Below, piece by piece: positions 42,187 to 49,627 of a stretch of DNA of 64,000 nt (position 1 is its first letter; each line of letters opens with the position of its first letter). Below the pieces are notes generated by a model. The model saw only the letters and a program-made list of their open reading frames with translations. It was not told the DNA's origin and made no database searches. Origin of the DNA: a virus; IMG/VR virus record IMGVR_UViG_3300017963_000201, positions 1 through 64,000 of that record, one strand, 5' to 3'. A program made the translations under genes and the position numbers.

Positions 42187-42474
42187 GTGGAAGTATTCGT
42201 TTCGTACCAAAAAAATATAATTGAAGATTCCATCTTATTTACTGAGATCCAAGATAAGTTTGCTTATAGAGTTAAAAAGATAGTACAAAAGCACTTCCCC
42301 GATACTGATAAATGTTGGGCGGTTTGGTATCAGTTCCCCAAAAATGTACCAGGACCATGTGTAATAATTTTTGATTCTCCCTTTGATCCCATAAATGTTA
42401 AACTTATTGAAGAAGAAATTGCGTCTTTAGTATTGGGTGTTGCTAAAGAAATCGAAATAGAGTATGGGCGGTAG
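42187..42474 (+). CDS. Hypothetical protein
   Basis: 95 residues from GTG 42187 with GGAG eight bases upstream. Unrecognised alpha/beta protein with CWAVWYQFPKNVPGPCVIIF in the centre and acidic ends. A 73-base AT-rich gap before it may hold a promoter but no convincing -35/-10 pair is seen. It overlaps the next gene by 11 bases. Confidence 0.5.
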   Translation: MEVFVSYQKNIIEDSILFTEIQDKFAYRVKKIVQKHFPDTDKCWAVWYQFPKNVPGPCVIIFDSPFDPINVKLIEEEIASLVLGVAKEIEIEYGR

Positions 42475-42949
42475 GAAGTATTACAGAGTCCCAATTTGTG
42501 CCCAAGGTATATTGACCAGAGACAATTATGTCTTTTGGCTAAGACGAGAGAGCCGCGCAATTTATCAACGTTTTGGGATATACTCGCAAGTAAAACCCCA
42601 ACCTACTTGCAAAGAAATCGTAGAACAGATAAATACCTTAGCGCACTTAAAAGGTTATCGTTGTTATTATACAAACGTATTATTGGATTGGTCACTGTTA
42701 CTATACAGCGAACGTTTGCCAAAAAGAAATAGAAGAAATCCGCTATTAAGTAAATTCGATAAAATGCCTGCCGTAGACATTGCATTACAACCTACAGGGA
42801 AGTACAATCTTCGTATATGTTCTTGGTTAGTTGCTGAAATGAAATATAATGTTTTGGAACCAGAATTCATCGATATATGTTCTGCTATTTCCTTGAATAT
42901 GAAATTACCACGTTGGGAGGGAAAAAATGGAAAAATATCTTCTACCTAA
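42464..42949 (+). CDS. HNH-like protein paralog, key residues lost
   Basis: 161 residues. It shares a pattern with the next gene: NYVFWLRRESRAIYQR, a Tyr/Thr motif (YYTNVLLDWSLL), MPAVDI, LRICSWLVAEMKYNVLEPEF and a final ICSAIS. The next gene has VDH and KNNLS at the matching places; here they are VDI and KYNVL, so the putative metal-binding His and Asn of an HNH fold are absent. Likely a catalytically dead or re-purposed copy from tandem duplication. It overlaps both neighbours (11 and 23 bases). Confidence 0.5.
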   Translation: MGGRKYYRVPICAQGILTRDNYVFWLRRESRAIYQRFGIYSQVKPQPTCKEIVEQINTLAHLKGYRCYYTNVLLDWSLLLYSERLPKRNRRNPLLSKFDKMPAVDIALQPTGKYNLRICSWLVAEMKYNVLEPEFIDICSAISLNMKLPRWEGKNGKISST

Positions 42950-43367
42950 ATTTTTAAAAAACATATTATCCCCTAAAGATTATCGAAAGTGGCTTGAAAA
43001 TCGCGCTAATGCGTTACACAGAAGAGATAAAGCAAACAATAAGGCAATAGGACCCAGATCAAAGTATAAAGAATTAATTAATAAAGCAGTATGTCGAGAT
43101 ACCAATGTTTGTCATCATACGGGTTGGATTATGGATTGGTCTTTAATTAATCTTTTGGATGACAAAGAAGCTCAAGCTAAAAGAAATGGATACAAAAGAA
43201 AGTTCGATATGCTTCCGACCGTGGATCATGAATGGAACGGAAAAAACTACGATTTTAGTATTTGCTGTTGGATAATCCACGATATTAAAAACAACCTCTC
43301 AATGCCAGAACTGATTGATGTTTGTGGTGCGGTAGTGCGGCATTACACACCCAACCAACAAACTTAA
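42927..43367 (+). CDS. HNH-like nuclease-fold protein
   Basis: 146 residues. DYRKWLENRANALHRR, CRDTNVCHHTGWIMDWSLI, DMLPTVDHEW, ICCWIIHDIKNNLSMPELI and VCGAVVRHY follow a common layout (C..C-H-TG then VDH then K-N-LS-E-C) that looks like a treble-clef HNH-type endonuclease fold. GGGAGG lies before the ATG. The catalytic His would be in VDH. It may be a homing-like or restriction-like nuclease, or a structural relative. Paralog of the preceding gene. Confidence 0.5.
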   Translation: MEKYLLPKFLKNILSPKDYRKWLENRANALHRRDKANNKAIGPRSKYKELINKAVCRDTNVCHHTGWIMDWSLINLLDDKEAQAKRNGYKRKFDMLPTVDHEWNGKNYDFSICCWIIHDIKNNLSMPELIDVCGAVVRHYTPNQQT

Positions 43368-43409
43368 TCCCTTTATTTTTACCAACATACGCAAATTCAA
43401 AAATTTTTG

Positions 43410-43438
43410 TTGACTTTTTACTTTTTCTTATTTACGGT
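43410..43438 (+). promoter_or_regulatory. Possible promoter upstream of the 43468 gene
   Basis: -35 TTGACT (43410-43415), 17-base spacer, weak -10 TACGGT (43433-43438). AAGGAG at 43456-43461 precedes the ATG at 43468. The 100-base gap before it also contains a self-complementary run of A and T (CAAAAATTTTTG). Confidence 0.4.
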
Positions 43439-43467
43439 CACTCCGAATATTTAATAAGGAGATAACC

Positions 43468-44052
43468 ATGCGTATTGTCATCCCAGAAGAGAAAAATTAT
43501 ATTAAGCGTCTCAGGGAAAACTCAGTTAGAGGGGAATTAGAATTTGAAAACTTGTGTAAAATCTACGAAGAAATTTACGATCATAAGTATTGGGCATATT
43601 GGAATTATCCTAGTTTTAGAAGTTTCTGCATGGCAACCAATAAAGATTACGGTCTATACTCCTTTGGTATGGTCCGATTATATCTTCGTTGTGCTAAATT
43701 ATTGCCTGCCTATTACTTTCGGATTTATTCTAGAGGGCAATGCCTAGCCATTGCGCATGGAGCAACCGAAGATATTCGAGATGCTATTTCACAAGCCACA
43801 GATCAATTGCGGGTAAAAGATCTAACCCGCCTTGCCCTAAATCTAAATAAAGAGTATAAGAATGGAAATAAAAAATCGGAATTACCGCTTCGAATCCCAA
43901 GTCAGGGGGAATTCGAAGTTAATCTATTGACCAAAAAACCTAGATCATATCAAGGTTATTTATCATTAAATAATCAAAACTATATCGATATTACGTTCAA
44001 TCCACGAGCTAAAAAAGCATTTTATATAATACGTAGCTGTAATATTGATTAG
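43468..44052 (+). CDS. Hypothetical protein
   Basis: 194 residues, unrecognised. N-terminal MRIVIPEEKNYIKRL, aromatic YWAYWNYPSFRSFC, then helical YGLYSFGMVRLYLRC and DAISQATDQLRVKDLTRLA, ending in a beta-rich tail. The WxxYPSFRSFC stretch and the helix set recall small phage/plasmid DNA-binding proteins but no clear helix-turn-helix is visible. It has its own ribosome site and probable promoter. Confidence 0.5.
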   Translation: MRIVIPEEKNYIKRLRENSVRGELEFENLCKIYEEIYDHKYWAYWNYPSFRSFCMATNKDYGLYSFGMVRLYLRCAKLLPAYYFRIYSRGQCLAIAHGATEDIRDAISQATDQLRVKDLTRLALNLNKEYKNGNKKSELPLRIPSQGEFEVNLLTKKPRSYQGYLSLNNQNYIDITFNPRAKKAFYIIRSCNID

Positions 44053-44100
44053 TAATTTCAATAATCTGTAAATTAAATTAATGCTAAGTTAATTTAGTGC

Positions 44101-44130
44101 TTGACTTAAAAACGTAATCTGTATTACAAT
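44101..44130 (+). promoter_or_regulatory. Sigma70-type promoter with palindromic operator
   Basis: -35 TTGACT (44101-44106), 18-base spacer, -10 TACAAT (44125-44130). GTAAT (44114-44118) and ATTAC (44123-44127) form a perfect inverted repeat with a 4-base gap, overlapping the -10. A further CGTAAT lies a few bases downstream. The half-sites match those at the 38.7-kb promoter (GTAAY/RTTAC). Confidence 0.65.
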
Positions 44131-44172
44131 CGTGATAATTTCGTAATACTAAACTTTTGGAGGGACTGTACA

Positions 44173-44514
44173 ATGGCAAATACCAAAAAAGAAAAAACCA
44201 CAAAGAAGACGAAAAAAACCCCAACGGGAAAAAGGGGGAAACACTACACCCCCGCACAAAAACAAAAGATCCTTGCAAGGTATAGGGATCTGAGGACGCA
44301 CGGCGTTAAAGCCGTGGAAGCTGCCAAAAAAGTTGGCGTCTCGTATCTTACGATTCAAAAATGGGGAGCTAACGGGCTAGAAAAGGTGCGGACCAAGCCC
44401 CGCACAAATTTAAAACCAGACCCCTTTGAGGGAATCACGTTGAAAACCCCGGGAGGGTTTGTCATTGAAAACCTATCCCGACAAGATTTAATTGCGGTCC
44501 TTCAAGCTCTTTAA
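44173..44514 (+). CDS. Lys-rich helix-turn-helix DNA-binding protein
   Basis: 113 residues. The first 30 residues are Lys/Thr-rich (TKKEKTTKKTKKTPTGKRG), like histone H1-type tails. Then YTPAQKQKILARYRDL and GVKAVEAAKKVGVSYLTIQKW form a helix-turn-helix of the transposase/Terminase-small-like type. The C-terminus (PGGFVIENLSRQDLIAVLQ) has a short conserved-looking domain. It could be a transcription regulator, possibly of the operators nearby. Preceded by GGAGG and an operator-containing promoter. Confidence 0.6.
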   Translation: MANTKKEKTTKKTKKTPTGKRGKHYTPAQKQKILARYRDLRTHGVKAVEAAKKVGVSYLTIQKWGANGLEKVRTKPRTNLKPDPFEGITLKTPGGFVIENLSRQDLIAVLQAL

Positions 44515-44570
44515 TTTTTGTGTCAGATCCAACCGGGAAGAACGTCTTAAGAGGAAAAGGAGGGATTGAT

Positions 44571-44861
44571 ATGTTAGACAAAAACGACGTAGGTTTCGGA
44601 CGGCGGGCCATTCGGATGGCCGTAAAGATGGACCCCGATGGTGGCCCCCACGGGTTGGGCGTAAACCTGGGAGTGCCCCCTGAGGACAATTGGGGGTGGA
44701 GATGGTGGCTCCATCCGTCCGGGAGGGTGGTCCGAGTACGTCAGGGAGGGGATCTAGATCAGATCCCAGAAGACGTTGGTGAGATCACCTTGGACCTCCA
44801 GGGTGCGATTTTCCTGGCCCGGATGATCACGGGCGACTGGGGGGAGGATTACAATTTCTGA
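44571..44861 (+). CDS. Hypothetical protein
   Basis: 96 residues from ATG 44571 (AAGGAGG seven bases upstream). Trp-rich (DNWGWRWWLHPSG) and acidic C-terminus. GC-rich compared with genes to the left, as are the following small genes, suggesting a separately acquired set. Function unknown; two overlapping starts upstream lack a ribosome site. Confidence 0.5.
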   Translation: MLDKNDVGFGRRAIRMAVKMDPDGGPHGLGVNLGVPPEDNWGWRWWLHPSGRVVRVRQGGDLDQIPEDVGEITLDLQGAIFLARMITGDWGEDYNF

Positions 44862-44911
44862 CCCTCTCCCCTCCCCCCTCCCCCCGGAAAAAAGTTCCTA
44901 AACTTTTTTCC
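44839..44911 (+). terminator. Polypyrimidine tract plus 11-bp hairpin (terminator); G4 motif on minus strand
   Basis: GGAAAAAAGTT (44886-44896), loop CCTA, AACTTTTTTCC (44901-44911): a perfect 11-pair stem ending in T-rich arms, a good bidirectional terminator. Just before it, 44861-44885 is C-rich with four runs of C, so the minus strand holds four G-runs and could form a G-quadruplex. GGGGGGAGG (44839-44847) can also pair with CCTCCCCCC (44870-44878). Confidence 0.6.
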
Positions 44912-44975
44912 AATCCCGCAACTTATTCATACCATTTTCCCCTCAAAAAAACGACCAACATCAAATAAAATGAAC

Positions 44976-45016
44976 ACTTATGTGTAATACATCTGTGGTA
45001 CACATTTTGCATAAGT
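44976..45016 (+). repeat. Nested inverted repeat before the 45028 gene
   Basis: ACTTATG (44976-44982) pairs with CATAAGT (45010-45016), and inside, TGTGTA (44981-44986) with TACACA (44999-45004); the two overlap by two bases so only one can form at a time. GTAATAC within the loop resembles the operator half-sites seen at 38.7 and 44.1 kb. Could be an operator or a switch. Confidence 0.4.
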
Positions 45017-45027
45017 TAATGATCGGT

Positions 45028-45534
45028 ATGCGTGATTCACTTAAAAAGGGGCTCAAAGGGGTAGCAGAAGTCACCAGGATTTCTGTCTCCCGATGGGGCT
45101 CAGAGTACTACCAGATCCGCTATCTAAAAGGCCCACGGAAGGGCCAGTCCTACCGCGTAAGGATTTCCAACCACAATACCACGGGAAGTTACCAGGGCCA
45201 ACAACAAGGCGTGTCTGGAGACTTCCGGACTGTGCCAGAAGCCGTAGAAGATCTTCTGCAGTGGAACACCGCAGAAGATATCGCTGACCAAGCCCAAGAA
45301 CTCAAAAAAGCACAGGAACAAAAGGATAGGTCAGAAGACCTAAATCGCAAAGCCGCTGAGATTCGACAATTAGTTTTTCGCGGCCTGGTTGACCGTGGGT
45401 ATTCAAAGCGGAAAGCGAAAAAAATTGTCGCTGACGCTACAGTTACGAAACAGGCTGCGGTAGCAGCCAAAGAGGGCATAAGTTTTGAAGTGGCTTCCGA
45501 AAAAATTTTGGAGGAAATATTCAATGTCAGCTAA
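45028..45534 (+). CDS. Hypothetical protein
   Basis: 168 residues from ATG 45028 (MRDSLKKGLKGVAEVTRIS); ATGs at 45019 and 44980 are in frame but none has a good ribosome site. N-terminal half is beta-like (YYQIRYLKGPRKGQSYRVRI), C-terminal half is a long Glu/Lys helix with AEIRQLVFRGLVDRGYSKRKAKKIV. Unrecognised. GC-richer than the phage average. Confidence 0.45.
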   Translation: MRDSLKKGLKGVAEVTRISVSRWGSEYYQIRYLKGPRKGQSYRVRISNHNTTGSYQGQQQGVSGDFRTVPEAVEDLLQWNTAEDIADQAQELKKAQEQKDRSEDLNRKAAEIRQLVFRGLVDRGYSKRKAKKIVADATVTKQAAVAAKEGISFEVASEKILEEIFNVS

Positions 45535-45700
45535 AATATACTACAACACCGAATTATGCGAAAAATGCGGGAGTTCTATTTGCTTGCTGCCGAGCGAGCG
45601 AGAGAACCCCCCTCTTCTATGCAAGCACTGCGAACTCGAAGAGAGAACCACGAGATCTTTCAAAGCCGTCGCAAGAGACGGCGGTATACTTTTTGATTAA
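45524..45700 (+). CDS. Small zinc-ribbon protein
   Basis: 58 residues from ATG 45524, with GGAGG nine bases upstream. LCEKCGSSIC and LLCKHCELEE give two CxxC pairs about 26 residues apart, a zinc-ribbon. Phage-coded zinc ribbons often bind DNA or RNA polymerase, but no partner is known here. It overlaps the previous gene by 11 bases. Confidence 0.5.
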   Translation: MSAKIYYNTELCEKCGSSICLLPSERENPPLLCKHCELEERTTRSFKAVARDGGILFD

Positions 45701-45715
45701 AAGGAGAAAAAAAAA

Positions 45716-45931
45716 ATGAAAAGCTGGAAAATTTACAACAGGACCACTGGTATTGAGCTTGGTATCTACCGGGCTCATACAGAAGAAGGGGCGCTTGATG
45801 CCCTAGCCAGGGATGCCGGATACGTAAGCCACGCCCTTGCGGTCGGCGAGATCCTTGGTACCAATGACGATATGGTCGTAGAAGAAGCCAAAAAAGACGA
45901 GGATAACTTTTCAAGGGGAGAAAAATCATGA
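45716..45931 (+). CDS. Hypothetical protein
   Basis: 71 residues. SWKIYNRTTGIELGIYRAHT then EEGALDALARDAGY and VGEILGTNDDMVVEEAKKDE. The layout (strand, then helix with A-rich turn) is seen in many small phage proteins of unknown role. AAAAGGAG directly upstream. It overlaps the next gene by four bases. Confidence 0.5.
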   Translation: MKSWKIYNRTTGIELGIYRAHTEEGALDALARDAGYVSHALAVGEILGTNDDMVVEEAKKDEDNFSRGEKS

Positions 45932-46164
45932 TTGCATATTGTGGGCTGCTTGGATCGGTCCATCACCGATGGGTCAGAGTTGGTCGCTCGAAAAAAGAGG
46001 CATGGGCCGAAGCCGAAAGGCTTTGGCGCGAGGAACAGGACACACACCCGGCATGGGTCGGAAACTACGGGGTGATGACCGAGCGGGAAGCGGAAAAACA
46101 ACGCTATCGGGACGGGACGAAAATTTATCCGACCCGCGATAGCCAGGGATATAATCCCTACTAA
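45928..46164 (+). CDS. Hypothetical protein
   Basis: 78 residues. Contains RVGRSKKEAWAEAERLWREE and TEREAEKQRYRDGTKIYP, both charged helices, and ends in YNPY. The first half resembles the preceding protein in layout (strand, then A/E helix). Unrecognised. AGGGGAG precedes the start. Confidence 0.5.
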   Translation: MIAYCGLLGSVHHRWVRVGRSKKEAWAEAERLWREEQDTHPAWVGNYGVMTEREAEKQRYRDGTKIYPTRDSQGYNPY

Positions 46165-46177
46165 AAAGGAGAAAAAA

Positions 46178-46840
46178 ATGAAGACCTCATTTCTATTTAT
46201 TTTAATTTTCGTTGTGGGTTGTGGGGGTAGCGATACGATCCCTCCGGGATTTTCGCCGGATCAAATTAAAACATTCTGTGAAACAAGCGAGGATTGTTCC
46301 ACAAAGGAAGAATGCGTTTCGGGTGCCTGTGTATCTGATCAGCATGTGATGGAATGTTATGCCGATCAAGATTGCGAAAAGCAAAACAAATGCATTTCTA
46401 ATGTTTGCGTTTTTCAACCGGAATGTTTAGAAACAGAGAATTGTGACGATCCTCGCATGGAATGTATTTTGGGTCGGTGCGTGGATTATATTGAGCTGGA
46501 TGCCTGCACCGAAAAAGAATGCTCAGATTCCTGTGCTGAATGCGGTCCCTATACCTTATGTAATGAAAAAAACATCTGCGAGGATGCTTGCGTCTATCGG
46601 GAGCGCATAGAGTTAATTGCGATGAAAATGGCTTGTGCTGATTTTACCGGGTGTGTCTTCTGTGATTGTTGGTCTATCGGACTAAAATACGATGGTGGGA
46701 TTCATGGGTGTGGGGATCCGTTCACAATGGGTTGCAATTTTAATAATACCTATGCAGACGATTTAAGGAAAATTAAAGATTGGGAAGGGGTATTGTCTGA
46801 TAACATACAAGAGCATGCCGAATCAATGTGTGACTTATAA
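46178..46840 (+). CDS. Cys-rich secreted lipoprotein
   Basis: 220 residues. Signal peptide MKTSFLFILIFVVGCGG with lipobox VVGC (Cys 15), so it should be lipidated and exported. Then about five repeats of a C-x5-C-x4-C-x4-C type: CETSEDCSTKEECVSGACV, CYADQDCEKQNKCISNVCV, ENCDDPRMECILGRCV and others. Such Cys-repeat lipoproteins are common in Myxococcota/deltaproteobacteria, which supports that host type. Phage lipoproteins of this kind often block superinfection; not shown here. The C-terminal domain is also Cys-rich. It ends in a 6-base overlap with the tail fibre gene read from the other strand. Confidence 0.8.
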   Translation: MKTSFLFILIFVVGCGGSDTIPPGFSPDQIKTFCETSEDCSTKEECVSGACVSDQHVMECYADQDCEKQNKCISNVCVFQPECLETENCDDPRMECILGRCVDYIELDACTEKECSDSCAECGPYTLCNEKNICEDACVYRERIELIAMKMACADFTGCVFCDCWSIGLKYDGGIHGCGDPFTMGCNFNNTYADDLRKIKDWEGVLSDNIQEHAESMCDL

Positions 46841-49618
46841 TGCGCCCATAGTACACATTGGAATTGCTAGAGTATGCGTATCAACCCCATCATAATACCT
46901 AACAATAACTGCTGCGTGTAAAGCCCCCGTCCCGGTTACTGAACACCGATCAAATGCTAAGGACCCAGAACCAAACTCAGCCATAATATTATCCCCTATG
47001 CCTAAGTTTACAAAAAGACCTGCTGTATCCGCATCAGCTCCGTACACACCAACACCATTACCGATTCCCCATACACCCGTAGATGCTGCACCTATAACCC
47101 CATAAACGTCCCCATTGCCCCGAACTCCAATACTGTCCCCTTCCCCATAGATACCCGTAATCGCTGTAGCCACAATACCCGTAGCATTAGCTGCTGTAGC
47201 AGCCGCATCAGTGCAAGCAAAAAAACCGGCTGTATTTGTTATAGCTTCGCCGTATAGTCCCGTTTCGGTTTTTGCCGTAAAAGAACCGCCGTAATTAGCA
47301 GCTTTGCCGCAGACCCCCACATCCCCAAATGCTGTACCAAAAACACCTGAATTAGTAGCAGCACTACCATATACCCCAAAATTTTTACCCCGACCATATA
47401 CGCCAAAATCCTCGTCCGCAGTCCCATAAACTCCAAAATCATTTTTTGCTGAACCGTAAACTCCATAATCAGAGTCGGCTATGCCTTTAACACCCGCATT
47501 ATTTTTCGCTGACCCAAATACCCCAGAGTTGGTAGCTGCAATTCCATATACGCCTTCATTAGGTGCTGATCCGTAAATTCCGGTTGCCGTAGCTGCAATC
47601 CCACAAACAGCGGTATTTGGGGCTGAACCGTAAACCCCATAAACATTATCAGCTTCTCCATAAACCCCATAGTCATTAGTCGCTGAACCATAAACCCCAT
47701 AATCATTATCGGCTTCCGCATAAACTCCGTAGTCGCTGGCTTTAAAATAACCACCGTAAGATCCGGCAGCGGTTCCTTGAACCGCTACATCCCCAGTTTT
47801 CACTTCACCATAAATAGCCGATCCACTCTCGGCTGTAGCAATAAAAGCGTTAGACTCAACTGCGACTCTAAGTTGATTTCTAAAAGCCTTTGTGTGATAA
47901 CCATCCTCGTCGTGTTCTTGCTCTAGTATTGGTCTAGTATCCGAAGTAGTAAATCTTCTAATATCTCTTAGATTAGATAAAAGTTCTGTAGTATCTCTCC
48001 AATGCACAATAGCTAATTTTAGTAAGCTATCCTCGGGGTAATCAGTTTCATCCATATCAATTGTAACCGTACTATTGTTTGCAGCCCCTAACGCACCTGT
48101 GATATTAACAATAATCCAATTATCCGTATCACTAGAAAATAATTTGTAATAACCGCTTGGGTTCGACCCAGTTGCGAACGTAGTTCCTGCTACATGTACC
48201 TCATCCCCAGCAGCCCCATCTCCAGGGGCCTGCCAAGTTAAAGTCTCAGTGGTATCATCCCAAGTTATAGTTCCATTGCCAGCGGTCTTATTTCTAATAT
48301 CTATTAGCTCAATGTCTGAATCCCAAAATGGCTGTGCAGCATCTCTACCCGCAACAAGTAGTTTTTGCGGGGCACCAGAACTATCTAAGTATATTAAATA
48401 ATCACCACTATCAGGTATCGGTACTATATCAAATGCAACCGAACCGTTACTGCCAACATTAACTCCTGTTATATTCTCATACGTAACACCATCGATTAGA
48501 AAAGAATTCTTAAAACCACCGTTGTTATTTATTAATATTTGATCATTAACGGCATCGATTTGACACTGAAGCTGTGTAGAATCCGCATCGTTTGAGATAC
48601 CGTTTATATGAAATAGATCTTGGTGATCAAAACCACCCCCGGATATGTCATCTAGACTTAATCCATGTGGGTTATTAGTGCTTAAAGTCCCGCTCCCAAC
48701 CATATCTCTGTGCTCTTGATCAATAGCGCATGCCATCGGTATATCCCGACCGTATAAAGATGTAATCTCTACGGTATCGGTAACGTTTGCTGCAGGAAGC
48801 GATGTAAATACAACAGCTATAATAATATAATAGGATGTATTGTTTGAGTAGACAGTATAAGTGCCAGACGAAGGGGCAGCCGTTCCAGATCCCTCGGCAT
48901 CACCGGGGGCAGTAAAATATATTGTATTTGTAGCAGATACATATCTTAAAGTTGCCGTACCTATAGGCGTTTCGTCAGAACAAGAATTTACGGTAACACC
49001 CGTTAAAGTATCAGGGTCCGAAGATACGGGGTGGGTTTTTGGTTGAATAAACTGATCAATACTAGCCGATGTCAAAGCATTGCCAGCGCCGTTAGCTGTA
49101 ACAATTGCAACCAATATTAAGTTTGATAATTCTACCGTACTAAAAGCCGCAAACTGAATCCTTGTATATACTTGTACACTAAATGTTTCGGATATAATAG
49201 TGTTATGAGAAGTAAGTGGATAAAACCTTTGGGCCAAAGGGGTACTTGAAGATTCGTCGTACTCCAAGCAAATATAGTTTTTTGTCCCGTTGGAATAATC
49301 AGCTAAAGCAACACCCGTAGCAGTAGGGGTATATCCCGGAGTACCAGATCCTGCATCAGTCAAGGTAGAGATACGTTCCCCAGATCCCGTATCACGAACA
49401 TTAACATCCGGATAAAACCCTCCTGTATACCCATCACCCGGACCTATATCTATCTTAGTTGTGTTACCCGAATTGACCGTAACACGGAAACCAGTTCTAA
49501 TACCGAATTGATTGTTTGAGCGCATTCGGTACAGAATTGCTCTAATCTTAGAGTCCTCAGTGTTGTTTAGCTGCGTCTGAGATGGCTTCGTATGATTAAA
49601 ATATTCTGTGCGTTCCAT
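46835..49618 (-). CDS. Tail fibre with YGVYG repeats
   Basis: 927 residues. N-terminal 600 residues are beta-rich and repeat-like (YFNHTKPSQTQLN start, GPGDGYTGG...; DAEGSGTAAPSSGTYTVYS and SDTDNWIIVNIT repeat with small changes), typical of phage tail fibres. Residues ~600-860 hold about two dozen copies of a 10-residue unit of the form xYGVYGxAxN with Ala/Glu-Ala variants, probably a beta-solenoid shaft or receptor-binding rod. C-terminal 60 residues (AGLFVNLGIGDNIMAEF...) look like a trimer cap. Adsorption protein; most 3' gene of the leftward tail block. Confidence 0.8.
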   Translation of the reverse strand: MERTEYFNHTKPSQTQLNNTEDSKIRAILYRMRSNNQFGIRTGFRVTVNSGNTTKIDIGPGDGYTGGFYPDVNVRDTGSGERISTLTDAGSGTPGYTPTATGVALADYSNGTKNYICLEYDESSSTPLAQRFYPLTSHNTIISETFSVQVYTRIQFAAFSTVELSNLILVAIVTANGAGNALTSASIDQFIQPKTHPVSSDPDTLTGVTVNSCSDETPIGTATLRYVSATNTIYFTAPGDAEGSGTAAPSSGTYTVYSNNTSYYIIIAVVFTSLPAANVTDTVEITSLYGRDIPMACAIDQEHRDMVGSGTLSTNNPHGLSLDDISGGGFDHQDLFHINGISNDADSTQLQCQIDAVNDQILINNNGGFKNSFLIDGVTYENITGVNVGSNGSVAFDIVPIPDSGDYLIYLDSSGAPQKLLVAGRDAAQPFWDSDIELIDIRNKTAGNGTITWDDTTETLTWQAPGDGAAGDEVHVAGTTFATGSNPSGYYKLFSSDTDNWIIVNITGALGAANNSTVTIDMDETDYPEDSLLKLAIVHWRDTTELLSNLRDIRRFTTSDTRPILEQEHDEDGYHTKAFRNQLRVAVESNAFIATAESGSAIYGEVKTGDVAVQGTAAGSYGGYFKASDYGVYAEADNDYGVYGSATNDYGVYGEADNVYGVYGSAPNTAVCGIAATATGIYGSAPNEGVYGIAATNSGVFGSAKNNAGVKGIADSDYGVYGSAKNDFGVYGTADEDFGVYGRGKNFGVYGSAATNSGVFGTAFGDVGVCGKAANYGGSFTAKTETGLYGEAITNTAGFFACTDAAATAANATGIVATAITGIYGEGDSIGVRGNGDVYGVIGAASTGVWGIGNGVGVYGADADTAGLFVNLGIGDNIMAEFGSGSLAFDRCSVTGTGALHAAVIVRYYDGVDTHTLAIPMCTMGAL
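47030..47740 (-). repeat. 30-base / 10-residue tandem repeat inside the tail fibre gene
   Basis: The coding DNA repeats a ~30-base unit for xYGVYGxAxN about two dozen times, with drift at the third and variable positions. Runs of the closest copies (DYGVYGSATN, DYGVYGEADN, VYGVYGSAPN) sit near the N-terminal end. Slippage or recombination between copies could change fibre length. Confidence 0.7.
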
Positions 49619-49627
49619 GGATCACTC

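Noticed and set aside
46810-46860. Terminator between the convergent lipoprotein and tail fibre genes
   Set aside because: No hairpin followed by T-run is present; the stops simply overlap by six bases.
47030-47740. Regular repeats resembling a CRISPR array
   Set aside because: They are in frame, have no unique spacers and encode YGVYG units of a tail fibre.
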